A program made the translations under genes and the position numbers. From NCBI GenBank assembly GCA_963971535.1, contig OZ020588.1, forward strand, positions 121,356,505 through 121,420,504: DNA of 64,000 bases. Direction: 5' to 3'. The stretch's first letter is position 1. Each line of letters opens with the position of its first letter. This DNA comes from Notolepis coatsorum. Taxonomy: Eukaryota; Chordata; Actinopteri; Aulopiformes; Paralepididae. Positions 43,677-55,499 of the stretch are shown here, in pieces. The notes under the pieces were generated by a model. That model searched no databases. It had not been told where the DNA came from and was given only the letters and a program-made list of their open reading frames with translations.

Positions 43677-45329
43677 TACATCAGCTAATGTAATTGGCTC
43701 CCAGACCCAACTTTGAGAATAGATTAACGGCGGTAATTATTTTATCGCGCGATAAGAGTCCGCCGTTAACTTAGCCCGGTAACGGCGTTAACGGCCCGGT
43801 CTTAATTTATAGTCATATGGTCATATTATACAGCGTCTATCCAAAGGGCAAGCTCCTCATAAGTCTTAAGTGTTATCTACAGTATGTCTATACATCTGTG
43901 TTCAAATATATATTCTATCTTTGTACAGCTTGCCTGGTTCAATGTGACCAACTAGTGAACTAGTCTGACACTAGGCTACATATTCGACTGCCCCTTTAAG
44001 GATTCCAAGCTGTGGGAGCAGTGGAGAGGTCCAAGGCAAATTCTCTCCCCAGTTAAGACATAACAAAGGCTATTGAGCCACTCTTGTTATTTTATTCCCT
44101 AACTGGGGCACATTTTGTTTATCCTTTCTGTCATATCTGGACGTCATTTCAATTGTGTATAATGTACGTTCTGACCAGAGCTCTTGGTAACTTTTTGGTC
44201 AGACGCTTGTATGTACTGTACACATGTGTGTCTCTCTATAAACTGATCTCTGTGGAAGCACATAGATATTAAACCATGTTCTATGTTTTTATAAACAAAT
44301 GACTCAATCTCAATTTCTACGGTTCACTGTCGATTTCTCATTTTAAATATTCCAACAGAAGCCAGGCGGGAATGCTGTTTTTTTCTACCATTCACCTTAC
44401 GGAGATGGGTGTTGATTTGTCCTACAGTATACTATAATATGTAGGATTTCCTGACTCAATAGTGTAGTTCTCTTTCTTCCAGCATGGCTGCCTGTAACAA
44501 TTAGTAACCCTTGAAAGAAGATCACAAGGGTTTGTGCAGTGGTACAGTATGTAAAACACTAGAAACGTGTGATATTATTGTTCCATTACACAGCAACAAG
44601 ATCCAACAATATGACACCAAATTACTTCATTTTGATACATCTATCATATATCAACACGTAGAACCATTGTTCTACTTGTCTTCCAACATGGAGGACAAAT
44701 TAATGAATGAGCATTCTAAACATTCCATGAAAGGTGTCAATTCACTCTCAATGGTCACTTGATGGCATCACATGTAAATGCTGCTTCAAGGTGGATACCA
44801 TAAGGTGGTAAGGTATCACTAAATAGTAAATGACATTATAATTTTCCTCTACCAATGTTTGCAGAATGATTAGAAAAAGGCGAACCCACTGGATTTAAAA
44901 GAGCAGATTGTGGAACAGCTGCCACCAGTTACTTGGGACTTGAAAACATTCTGCTTCTCTGTTGTAGGAAAACAATGGGTAGAATATTTCTTTATATCGC
45001 AATCCCACTCAGATAAACAAACAATATTAATGGCAATCTGGGGACTGAAACTCAGAATACTACATTTTAACTCTACTTAACGCTATACAGTGGGGGACAA
45101 CATGAAATATGAGAGCAATACAGGGTTCCTGGTCGAACATCCTTCAGGATCAAAATGTTGATTGAATTGGTAACAATTAACCACCATTGCATTACAACGG
45201 TGTACAGATACATTTACAAGGTGTTCAGAAGGATGTGGGTTGGTTGGTGCATGTAGGTGTGCATGCAGGACCATTCAATGTTGGTCTGACCAATCAGACC
45301 CTGCCCTACGTCACTGTTTTCACATCACG
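43677..45329. other. no recognised feature
   Basis: 1.65 kb of moderately A/T-rich sequence. The largest frame (44511-44762, 83 residues) has no recognisable domain and no homopolymer bias. Possibly single-copy. Confidence 0.4.
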
Positions 45330-45595
45330 GACGGGAGCATATTTAAAGACACAGACATCAATAAACACACAGACACAGTTGTTGGTTACATGACAAAATG
45401 TATTGATGACTGTGTCCCACGAATTAACATCAGAACATTCCCCAACCAGAGCCATGGATGAAGGGAGAAGTACAGGCCAGGCTTAAAGCTCGGACTGCTG
45501 CCTACAACTCTGGGGACCTAGGCGAATACAGTAAGTCTAGGTATCAGTTCCAGAAGGCAATCAAGGTTGCAAAGAGACAACTCGTTTTCCTCTGA
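45330..45595 (+). pseudogene. Rex1-like LINE fragment (linker before RT)
   Basis: Frames contain TDTVVGYMTKCIDDCVPRINI, cut by a stop in the sequence after FPNQ, then MKGEVQARLKARTAAYNSGD and SRYQFQKAIKVAKRQ. This is the endonuclease-RT linker of Rex1/Babar-like LINEs; the RT should follow but is absent. 45596-46035 holds GAGA-rich and A-rich sequence only. Confidence 0.6.
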
Positions 45596-46035
45596 TTAAT
45601 TTCCCTCTGATTTACTAAAAGGTCAACAGATGGATTCAAGATGCGGTGCCCGATCCTTTGGACTAGACAGAGAGACAGCAAGAGAGTGTGATAGAGAGCG
45701 AGAGAGATATTTACAGTGTAACAGGGCAGCCAGTCATCTCGGGGGTTGTGAGATGATTTCCAGAATGTATTGATTTAAAAAAAAATGATAATAATAATAA
45801 AATAAATTATTATATATATTTAAAAAAAATTATGCCATGTCAGGCCACTGAACTTAGAAGCAGGCCAGGCCAGTGTTTCTAGTTGCAGCGGCGTGATAGT
45901 TACATAACCTAGGTGGGGAACAACCAGGAGATCACTGCAACAGAGGGTAATGCAGTCTAAACTCACACAAGTCTCTCTCTTTCTCGCTCACACACACAAA
46001 GAAAAAACAAAAAATCCATCAAAACCAGTGTTGTT

Positions 46036-49000
46036 GTTCTGTAGCGTTATGGCTTCGCTCAGCACCTGATGCACTGTACTTCACTTCGTGCACGAGCACT
46101 GAATAAAAAATTCCACCATGTACCTTTACATCCCAACATTCATCTGGCCACACCCCCATCCGCTTACCTTCATAAGCAGGAGTGTGGTCACCTACTCGCC
46201 TCCTTCTTCACTTTCACCACAAGGAAGTGCCTTCGGTAGATCCCCACTTGACGAGGTTGTTAGTAGAAGAAAGTTGGAAAACAAAAGAGATACGTTGACA
46301 TCATATCTTTATTTTCTCTCTCACTATTTTCGAGAAAATACGGCGATATTGTCTTCGTTACTGGAGGTCATTCCGACCTTCAACGGCTTTTTCGTATTAG
46401 GAGCTCACGCCGCTGACATGCTCCCCAGCTACAGTCCTCCTTGCTGCGGCTGGATGGGGTTGCCCTCCGGCAACACAGCTGGACTGTAGGAAGCACAGAC
46501 TGTTGTGAGAAGCGGTTGTTTCCAGGTTGGGTATGTACTGTTTTGCTTGCGATCTCTGGTTGTTGTTGATGCTGTGGGGGTTAGCTGACGATTTGCGAAA
46601 CGCCGACTTCAGGCTGGGGTCCTCTGCTCGGCTTAAACAGCGGTCGGAGGATCTTGGTCTGACGCCCATGATTGTCAATCTAGTGGGCCCCGACCAGGAC
46701 CTGGTGATCCCAAGATTCTCGAGCGGATGCTTCTCTGTCCCGTGCAGGCCCCATCTTTCATATACAAATGAAAGTATACCCTAACGAGGAAATGTGGGCA
46801 TAGGATCTTCTTTATCGGGAGTTCCATGCTCAAAGTCGGCTGCAGCCCGAAATAGGAACTGTGCTGGCTATGCTGCATGTCTGGATCACCGTTGAAAACT
46901 GTGTTCTGACGTTCTTTTTCTTTTCCCTCTTAGGGGAGGGACTTGGACAGCAGCCTGTCTGAAGTGTGGCTTGTTATGTCGTTGTATACAGTTCAGGTGA
47001 TAGCTGCTTAGCTGGCGTGCTAGTTGTGGCCTACTGTGTTAGCCAGTCAGCTGTTAGCTGCGCAGCTGTTAGCTGCGGCGTTAGCCCGCTGTGTTTACCA
47101 GGCTAGTAAACGTTAGCTTGTTGCTATCAGCCGAACGGCTGTTAGCTTAATGCTACAATGTTGAACGTTTTTCTGTGACTATAACATGCCTTAAACACTC
47201 TGACTACGACGTCATCTTTGACAGAGGATGTTAGTCGAACCTACCGGGAGCCCTGCCAGCGAGGACTGCGTCAACATGGAGAAACGTAGCGGCTGGGTGG
47301 CGCAGCGACGCTGCCCTCGTCGCCGACACAAGAGATGTGTGTTCATCTTCGGTGTCCCGTTAGCAGTTCGCTTGTCCTGCGTTCAGGGTAGGAAGGTCCC
47401 GACCGGACCTTAAACACTTCTTCTTTGCTTCCCTTCTAAATGTTTTGTAAGAACGATGTTTTCCAAAACGTGTGTTGCTGCAATACATTAAGGATACGAT
47501 GCGTGTTGTGTGTGAATTGTCTTGTCACTGGTATAGCTTCTTTCTCCATAGAAATCGGGTTGTTGTTTTACATGTGTAAAAATGATCTGGTTAGTTGTGA
47601 TGAGAACATGTGTGTTCATGTATCGTGAACTCACAACTAAGGGGGTTAATTAACCTATAAAGCTATGCTTAGTGACATGTGATTGAGGAATGAATTCTTT
47701 TCTCAGCCTGTCATGACAATGAACAGTGTGTTCACATATTAACAGGGTTACCTGTTCAACTTGACCGTATCAAGGGTAAGGAAGGAGGGGTGATCCCCCC
47801 GGTTTCCCTGGGGCTTCCCCACCCTCCTCTCAGACATGTTGTTTACAATATATTGTGTCACTGTTTGTGGGGATACGATGTAACCCTCAGCTTAATTGCT
47901 GGGGTTGTGTTAACCGCTTGAGAAACTATATTTTCCTAAAGAAAAGATTGTTTGGTCACTTATCGTGTGTGCTTAGCAAGGCCTGTGGCCAATACATAAT
48001 CGAGGATTCTGTATTCTTGTGTAAGTCTGGTATCGGGGCTCTTAAAGGGGGCCCTCTCTATTCTGTGTTTTTTCCTTAGTAAAAATCAGATAGCAGGTTA
48101 GCACATGAGCTATGTGAAGCTGTTAGACACTTCATGTAGCTGACTATGACTGTGTCATGCTCTTTTTTGTCATTACATCATATCATGGGTGTGGGGTCGT
48201 AAAGGGGTGAACTGGTAATCCTTTCCTCCCCTTTTCTGATTGGTCAGCGGTTAAAACCTCCTGTCCTTCAAGGTTCCTGTCACGTTGCTGTTCGGCACGT
48301 TACAGGGTAAGAGGGGGGGGGGGGGGGGGAGTTTCCTGGTCCCACGCCCTGGAAGATTGGGCGTGTGCACCGCAGAAATTCCCCCGCCATAGAGTACGTC
48401 ACTGTGCGCGTCTCTGTTGGTAAGACTTCCGTGAGTTGCTCAGGTCCATGTTATGGATCTGTTTCAGGGAGTTGTCAGAGCTCCTCCTCACGAAGCTCCT
48501 CCTCGGGCCTTCTGTGAGTTCGGACTCTCCTTCCCTGTGAGGGAGCCTCCTCAGAGTTCAGAGCCTCCTCCTCAGATTGTCAAGGTGAGTAGAACTTCAA
48601 AAAGGAGTTCTGCTCTATTGTGTGTGTATTCGATTCAATTCGATTATTGAGTGTGTATTGGTTCAGTGCCTCCTCCTCGGAGAGCCCTAACCCAAATATT
48701 ACATAGCTCAATGTTGCAATATATTCTTTTATAATCTATACAGCTTGCGTGGGAAGTCTCTCTGGGGATTTCCGTCTCCTCCCTATGGCGAGGGTGGTGG
48801 GCTGTAAAAATGTAAACAATTTTTACCCTCAGCTGCGTCACGTGGGATTCCTGTCAGTCTGTGTTTCTTTCTTTTTTGAATAAAAAGAGGAAGGTACATG
48901 AAGTACGACGGCTCCGTGTCGTTCTCCCAGGCGACTTGGAGGAACAATGTTTGGTGTCTTGCTAGACTATCCATTGATGTGTTTGGGTCTCGATGCATAC

Positions 49001-50781
49001 ATAGTGCTGGCTCGGTGTGCTGGCTCGGTGTGCTTCTGTTAAAGAATCACGCAGGGGCTAAGTGCGCCTTGGTTGCTTGTTAAAACAGCGTTTTTATAGG
49101 GCAACTGGGATGGAGTTTTGTCTCTTCCGAGCGCCAGTTTACTAGGTTGTCTCGATGAATTCTCGTTCATATCTGGGGGATGTTAACGGAATAGATCTGA
49201 ACATAGGTAGAAGGGTCTCACGCCCTTGGGGTGGGCCACTGAGCACGGTCCAAATGGGACCGTCTGGGTGGCGCCCTCTTTTCATGTTTTGGATCGACAC
49301 GCATACCTACCCCCTCTCCTGGAGTGGGCATGTCGGCGTGGTTAGGACACGGGACTGGTCTGGTCACGCTGGTCCAGGTCAGTTAACCCATTGTCCGCCG
49401 GGGATGCAGATCTGCTGTTCTGGTACCCTGAGGGACTTGTGCTTTTTTCGGGGGGAAAAATGCCGGGTCGGTCCGGGTGTCACAGGGTTAGGCATTATGG
49501 AGACCCTTTGTTGGGTACATGTTGTACTCTGCACTATCGTAATGGCTTACGGCCATACCAACCTGTACACGCCCGATCTCGGAAGCTAAGCAGGTTCAGT
49601 CCTGGTTAGTACTGGGAATACCAAGTGCGGTGTGCTTAGGGCTGGTTCTCCATTCTTTTCGCTCCTCTCTCATGCGTGGCGAAAAGGGGGCTGTTGGACC
49701 TCCTCTGGTAACCCTGTGCTTCCCGTGCCGCCGGGCCCGGTCCAAAGTAAAATTTCGTTGATACCGTAGGCCTGGGATAACTCTTTTTTGAAAACTGAAA
49801 CACTTGTACTGCGGTATAGCAAGTGTATACCCGCAGGTGTGTTTTGGAGTTTTTTCTTGAGGGGTTATAGGAACAACGAGGGTGGTTGATTCCCTGGTGT
49901 GTTGGAGCAGAGTCAACTCCCGGGTTACTCGGTTGAGTGTGCCCCTGCACGTTCATGACGTCTGCCAATCATGTCAGCCTTCTCTGCCTCGACCCCTCTG
50001 GGTGGTTTTTTTTTAATGGAGGCTTTGTCATGGTGATCAACAACGCCAGCATACGCCCCTTCCGCCGGGGGGGCTGTTTTCAGCTGACTCCTTTGGCGCC
50101 TGTCTCGTCCGCAGTGCTCCAGGCTCAGGTTACAGCCTGTTGCCTGGTTTCCCCGGTGCGCTGCCTGCTTCCGTTGGTTAACCTTTTGAGTGCTTACGGC
50201 CATGCTGACTGCCTGTTCTGCAGGGTCAGTGTGCCAGGCGTGTGCTATTGGGGGGAAAGGGCCCGCTCTTGGAGGGGCCTTATCCGAATACGCTGGCGAT
50301 GTGGGGGGCGGTGTCACTAAGTGACCACCTGGTGGGGTCTTGATGCCTGGCGTCATTGACCTCCGGGCCCCCTTTTTCCAGGGGATCCAGTCCCTTCAGT
50401 GGGTCTGGGTCTTCCTTCGCGCTCCGCTGCTACGGCCTTGCCACGGGGTTGGGTTTGCTCTTGACCCCGTGATTTCGGGGGCAGTAACGAGGTTGTTCCT
50501 TCCGTTCATTCCCGGGTGGCATGCGGGTTGTGCGTGTGTGTAGTCGTGGGGTCACCCTGTGCGTTGAGTTGTTTGAGTGCCTCTTCGCACGGTCGGATCC
50601 GTCGCCCTCCCATGAACCTCCAATAGGGGGGGTATCCTCCATTAGGGAGGGTCGGGGGGGCTCGGTCCTCCCCGGTCTGATGGTTGTGGGGGGCCTCAGC
50701 GGGGTACATTTGTCGGGCTATGGCTCCCGCTCAGCCCCTGTTGTGCATCAGGTGCTGAGCGAAGCCATAACGCTACAGAAC
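46036..50781. mobile_element. 4.7-kb element with perfect 39-bp inverted ends, no transposase recognised
   Basis: 46036-46074 and 50743-50781 are exact inverted complements over 39 bp (ends GTTCTGTAGCGTTATGGC...). The interior is GC-richer than the surroundings, with many short frames (largest ~140 residues) on both strands, none with a motif I know. It contains G-runs (48306-48329), a GCTGTTAGCT-type repeat patch (47040-47150), GT/AG-bounded stretches near 48440-48590 and a 5S-like sequence at 49545. 46036-46230 also matches the right half of the MITE at 50782 in inverted orientation at about 95%. No target duplication could be set. Superfamily unknown. Confidence 0.7.
49545..49638 (+). pseudogene. 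5S rRNA-derived sequence
   Basis: Starts GCTTACGGCCATACCA and contains CACGCCCGATCTCGG, AAGCTAAGCAGG, CCTGGTTAGTACT and GGGAATACCA in 5S rRNA order. About ten bases are missing near CGTCCGATCT and about seventeen near GGATGGGAGACCGCC, so it cannot fold as 5S rRNA. The internal Pol III promoter (A box AGCTAAGCAGG, C box region) is partly kept. Either a 5S retropseudogene or the head of a SINE3-type (5S-derived) SINE. Confidence 0.85.
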
Positions 50782-51069
50782 GTAAGGTTATGTATATAAC
50801 CCAGTTCTGTGAGTTATGGTGCGCTCAGCACCTGGACGCCGCTGCAGCCCTTGATCTCGCCTTGTGGTGAAAGTTTGGGAAGGAGGCGAGTAGGTGACCA
50901 CACTCCTGCTTATGAAGGTAAGCGGATGGGGGTGTGGCCAGATGAATGTTGGGATGTAAAGGTACATGGTGGAATTTTTTATCCAGTGCTTGTGCACGAA
51001 GTGAAGTACAGTGCATCAGGTGCTGAGCGCACCATAACTCACAGAACTGGGTTATATACATAACCTTAC
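50782..51069. mobile_element. 288-bp MITE with 53-bp perfect inverted ends
   Basis: 50782-50834 and 51017-51069 are exact inverted complements (outer word GTAAGGTTATGTATATAACC). The inner part of the ends (TTATGG..CGCTCAGCACCTG) is shared with the 4.7-kb element, directly adjacent at 50781. Non-coding. Confidence 0.85.
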
Positions 51070-51317
51070 GCTAATCATTGACACATAGCCTACTAGACAG
51101 TAATACCCCCCCCAACATTTGTGATGCCATCACACACACTGGCATTTAAAGGGTACAAATAAAAAAATGCCTGCACCAGGATGCAGGAAATTAAGTCTTT
51201 GTAACAAAAAGAATCCTGGTGGGGGACCCCCAGACCCCCCGCTTAAAAAGTGGCCTGACTGGGGCTATATTTCGCACTATATTTCCTGGCCTGAATGATT
51301 TCCCAAGTCCGGCCCTG
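51070..51317 (+). mobile_element. hAT right-end fragment
   Basis: Contains 'ggtgggggacccccagacccccc' and ends AAGTCCGGCCCTG, a common hAT terminus. No left end in matching position; its flank does not duplicate that of the left end at 33500. 51318-51619 holds nothing recognised. Confidence 0.5.
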
Positions 51318-51617
51318 GTTAAAAGCCTCTAATGCTTATTAGTGCATTTGAACATTTGCATGTTTCAACCATACATTCAATTATAATTTTTTATTTTAAA
51401 TCTTATTTTATATACCACCCCTATAATAGTGGGGGTTGTGGCTCTCTGACACCGTTATTTCGGGGGTCGCGTGAAAACTTTGGGAACCCCTGATATAGAG
51501 TACAGCAGTCACTCTACCTTCAATCCATTAAGCAGGGATCTAAAAGGCTACACAGCAGCAAGCATGGTCTCAAATCACTGTTACCGCCCTGTCCACTTTT
51601 CTTCTGTTTTCTCCCTT

Positions 51618-52924
<1,307 letters not shown>

Positions 52925-53261
52925 CTCTAGACCAGGGGTGGGCAACTTTGTATATGGTGAGGGCCACAAAATGTCCACAATCAATCTGGGGGGCCGCATT
53001 GTTTATCGGCAGTCCCGCCAGTAGTACCCCATCACTCAAATAGCCCTAATAGTCACAAGGTATATAAACAATTATAATTTGTTGTAACTTTGTTTTTATT
53101 CCATTTCAAATGCATTTAGTAATGCAATTTCAACTTTATGAATTTATAAACAGCTGAATTTAAAAGTATTGCTGTGTAACCCCAAATATATACAAAAATG
53201 ATCAATTATAATTAAGGCTTCTAATAAAATAAATGTATGAACTTAAAGCCCACTGCTCAAC

Positions 53262-53528
53262 AAACACAAAGCAGCATTCCTGCTGCATTTCACTACAACA
53301 GTAAATCAAAAGTGCAATAATAAATGATTTTGTTAAATGTATAAACTTGTATCCTGCTACTAAACAAAACATTATAACACTGAATGCATGTTATGGATAT
53401 GAAGCACTCAGGAATGTTTTGTTTAGTAGCAGGATAAAAGTGTATACATTTAACAAAATCATTTATTATTGCACTTTTGATTGACTGTTGTAGTGAAATG
53501 CAGCAGGAATGCTGCTTTGTGTTTGTGT
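53262..53528. repeat. long inverted repeat (hairpin)
   Basis: 53262-53375 and 53410-53528 are inverted copies of ~115 bp ('gcagcattcctgctgcattt' against its complement; 'ctgctactaaacaaaacatt' against its complement) with only a few mismatches and a ~35-base loop. Confidence 0.9.
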
Positions 53529-53666
53529 TATTAGTGTTATCTGAACACTACAAAAGTAAACAGGTAAAGTAAAGTGCAATACTACATGCCTCCCATTGAC
53601 CCTTTATCAAACTGGCATGACATTCACCCTCACCCCACAGTGGTTACATAACAGTATTATTATGGT

Positions 53667-53667
<1 letters not shown>

Positions 53668-53750
<83 letters not shown>
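53668..53750 (+). repeat. (AAT)n microsatellite
   Basis: About 27 units; poly-Ile frames across it are artefacts. Confidence 0.96.
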
Positions 53751-53751
<1 letters not shown>

Positions 53752-53755
53752 GTCC

Positions 53756-53884
53756 CCTCTCTACACCTCTCCATCATCTCCCCCCCCTCTCTACATCTCT
53801 TCATCATCTCTTCCCCCCTCTCTACACCTCTTCATCATCTCCTTCCCCCCCTCTACACCTCTTCATCATCTCCTCCTCCCCCCT
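53756..53884 (+). repeat. C/T-rich minisatellite, ~31-bp unit
   Basis: Four imperfect units of 'tctacacctcttcatcatctcc' plus a C-run, directly after the AAT run. Confidence 0.8.
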
Positions 53885-53888
53885 GTCT

Positions 53889-54861
53889 TTAATGAGACAC
53901 TTGTGGTCTCTCCATTTGGCGCACAATAGCAGGAATGTCAACTTCAATGTTTGTGCATGCAATCTGCATCAGATGAAATAATGTTTCATCCGACAGCCTG
54001 TTTCTCTCCTTTGACTTGATGTGCTTCATGTTTGAGAAATTGCTCTCACATATGTATGTGCTCCCAAACATACTGGCCATAGAGAGGGCAAAGTCCCCGA
54101 GGAGTGGGAAGTGGGGCTCAGGTAGCAGTTTCCAAAACGAAATCCCCCTCTCATTTCTCTTTGCTTGAAAAAAAGGATCTGACTGTAGCTCGCACAGTTC
54201 AAGCTGCAACGGTGGGGGCTGCTCTGACACCGTAGCGATGAGGGGGCCGGCAAACAGCGCTATCCGTGACTGCATGCCGTTGAAATCTTCAAACCGATCA
54301 TTGAATTGCATTTGCAGTGTTTCAATGTCGCTCCTGTACTTTCCGACGGCTCAGCCATCGGATTTCTGTGTGTAGCTGCAAGTCGCCATAATCAGTGTCC
54401 ATCTCTTCCAAAAAGGAGACAAACTTTCTATGGTTTAGTGACCTGTTGCCTCCACGAATTAGATTGGTAACATTGGTAACCAAATCCATAACATGGCTGT
54501 AGTAGCCAAGCTTCTTGGCACAGAGAGCCTCCTATATCAGATAAAAAAAAAGAGAAACGATTTAACGACTCTCGCATATAATTTGACTACACTCGACTCG
54601 CATTGGTCATTAGTGACCCACAATAGATGGAAATTATGTTAGCGAACTTACCTGATGTATAATGCAGTGCAGCATTGGACACTCAACGCCACTCTGCCTT
54701 AGAAGCCCGGCGAATCCTGTGCGTTTTCCTTTCATTGCCGGTGCTCCATCGGTAACAACAGCCGACAGTTTATCAAAACCCCCATATTGCTGCACGGCAC
54801 TTTCAACAGCGTTTCATATGTCCACACTAGGGCTGACCCCTATTAGTCAAATAGTCGACTA
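53889..54861 (-). pseudogene. hAT transposase fragments with an intron
   Basis: Upstream exon (54861-54652): TDGAPAMKGKRTGFAGLL and MLHCIIHQ, part of the RNase-H-like core with a catalytic Asp in TDGA. Donor CAG|GTAAG and acceptor ATATAG|GAG define a 120-bp intron, 54651-54532. Downstream exon: EALCAKKLGYYSHVMDLV to EIRWLSRRK, then an internal deletion/frameshift near 54340, then a frame to 53889 with FNDRFEDF and the C-terminal dimerisation block FALSMASMFGSTYICESNF, NMKHIKSKERNRL. A TGA interrupts the first exon. The C-terminal block is that of Charlie/SCAND3/ZBED-like hATs. Non-functional. Confidence 0.85.
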
Positions 54862-55197
54862 ATCGATCGAAAGGAGCCATAGTCGACTGCCAACTCTTCT
54901 TAGTCGAATACAATACAAATTTTTTTAAAATAATATTATTATTATTATTTATTTTTTTTAATATTGGCCTGGGGTCGCATGGAATGTCGGTAAGGGCCGC
55001 CAGTTGCCCCTCCCTGCTCTAGACCAATTCACACCTGAACAAAGGCCCAGTTTCTAGTCTGTTGTTCCTTTGTTATTCCAATGACTGGACCCAAGAGGCC
55101 TAGAGTGACACACACAAGCTAGATAGATAGAAGTTTACCTGAATACATTACTATTATTATTATTATTAGGGCTTTAGATAGAAATGTACCTGTGATG

Positions 55198-55202
<5 letters not shown>

Positions 55203-55253
<51 letters not shown>
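55203..55253 (+). repeat. (GA)n microsatellite
   Basis: About 25 GA units, continuing degenerate to ~55300. 55300-55500 contains G-runs and no gene. Confidence 0.95.
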
Positions 55254-55258
<5 letters not shown>

Positions 55259-55499
55259 AAGAATGAAATAGAGATACAAAGACAGAGAGAGAGACAGAGA
55301 GAGTGAGATCCTCCTGATTAGCTGTTGTCATGTCATGTATACATACATTTTGGTTAGAAGGGGGGGGGGTATCAGGTGAGAGACAAAAGTTTGAATGGGA
55401 GGGGGGTTGGAACATGACTGGGAGATTGTTTGAGGGGGGAGGGTCATTATGCCACAACACATTACAAAAACCGTTGTGAAATACTCATTTTCTGTGGGA

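Larger units (their letters stand above)
52933..55016 (-). mobile_element. hAT transposon (Charlie/SCAND3-like), 2.1 kb
   Basis: Ends CAGGGGTGGGCAACTTTG and, inverted, CAGGGAGGGGCAACTGGC. The 8-bp duplication CTCTAGAC (52925-52932, 55017-55024) is perfect. It carries a broken transposase on the minus strand, a 270-bp hairpin, an AAT microsatellite, a C/T minisatellite and a nested hAT-like end (~54829-54950, TAGGGCTGACCCC with TAGTCGACTA). Confidence 0.92.

Noticed and set aside
46118-46489. 123-residue frame at the left end of the 4.7-kb element as a gene
   Set aside because: It starts inside the MITE-like end, and has no motif or supporting signals.
50196-50230. Second 5S-like word 'gcttacggccatgctgac'
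   Set aside because: Similarity ends after about 13 bases; the rest of 5S is absent.
33500-51317. hAT-type left end at 33500 and right end at 51317 as one 17.8-kb transposon
   Set aside because: The 8-bp flanks (TTCGCAAG and GTTAAAAG) do not match, and the family copy at 33618 resumes right after the left end.
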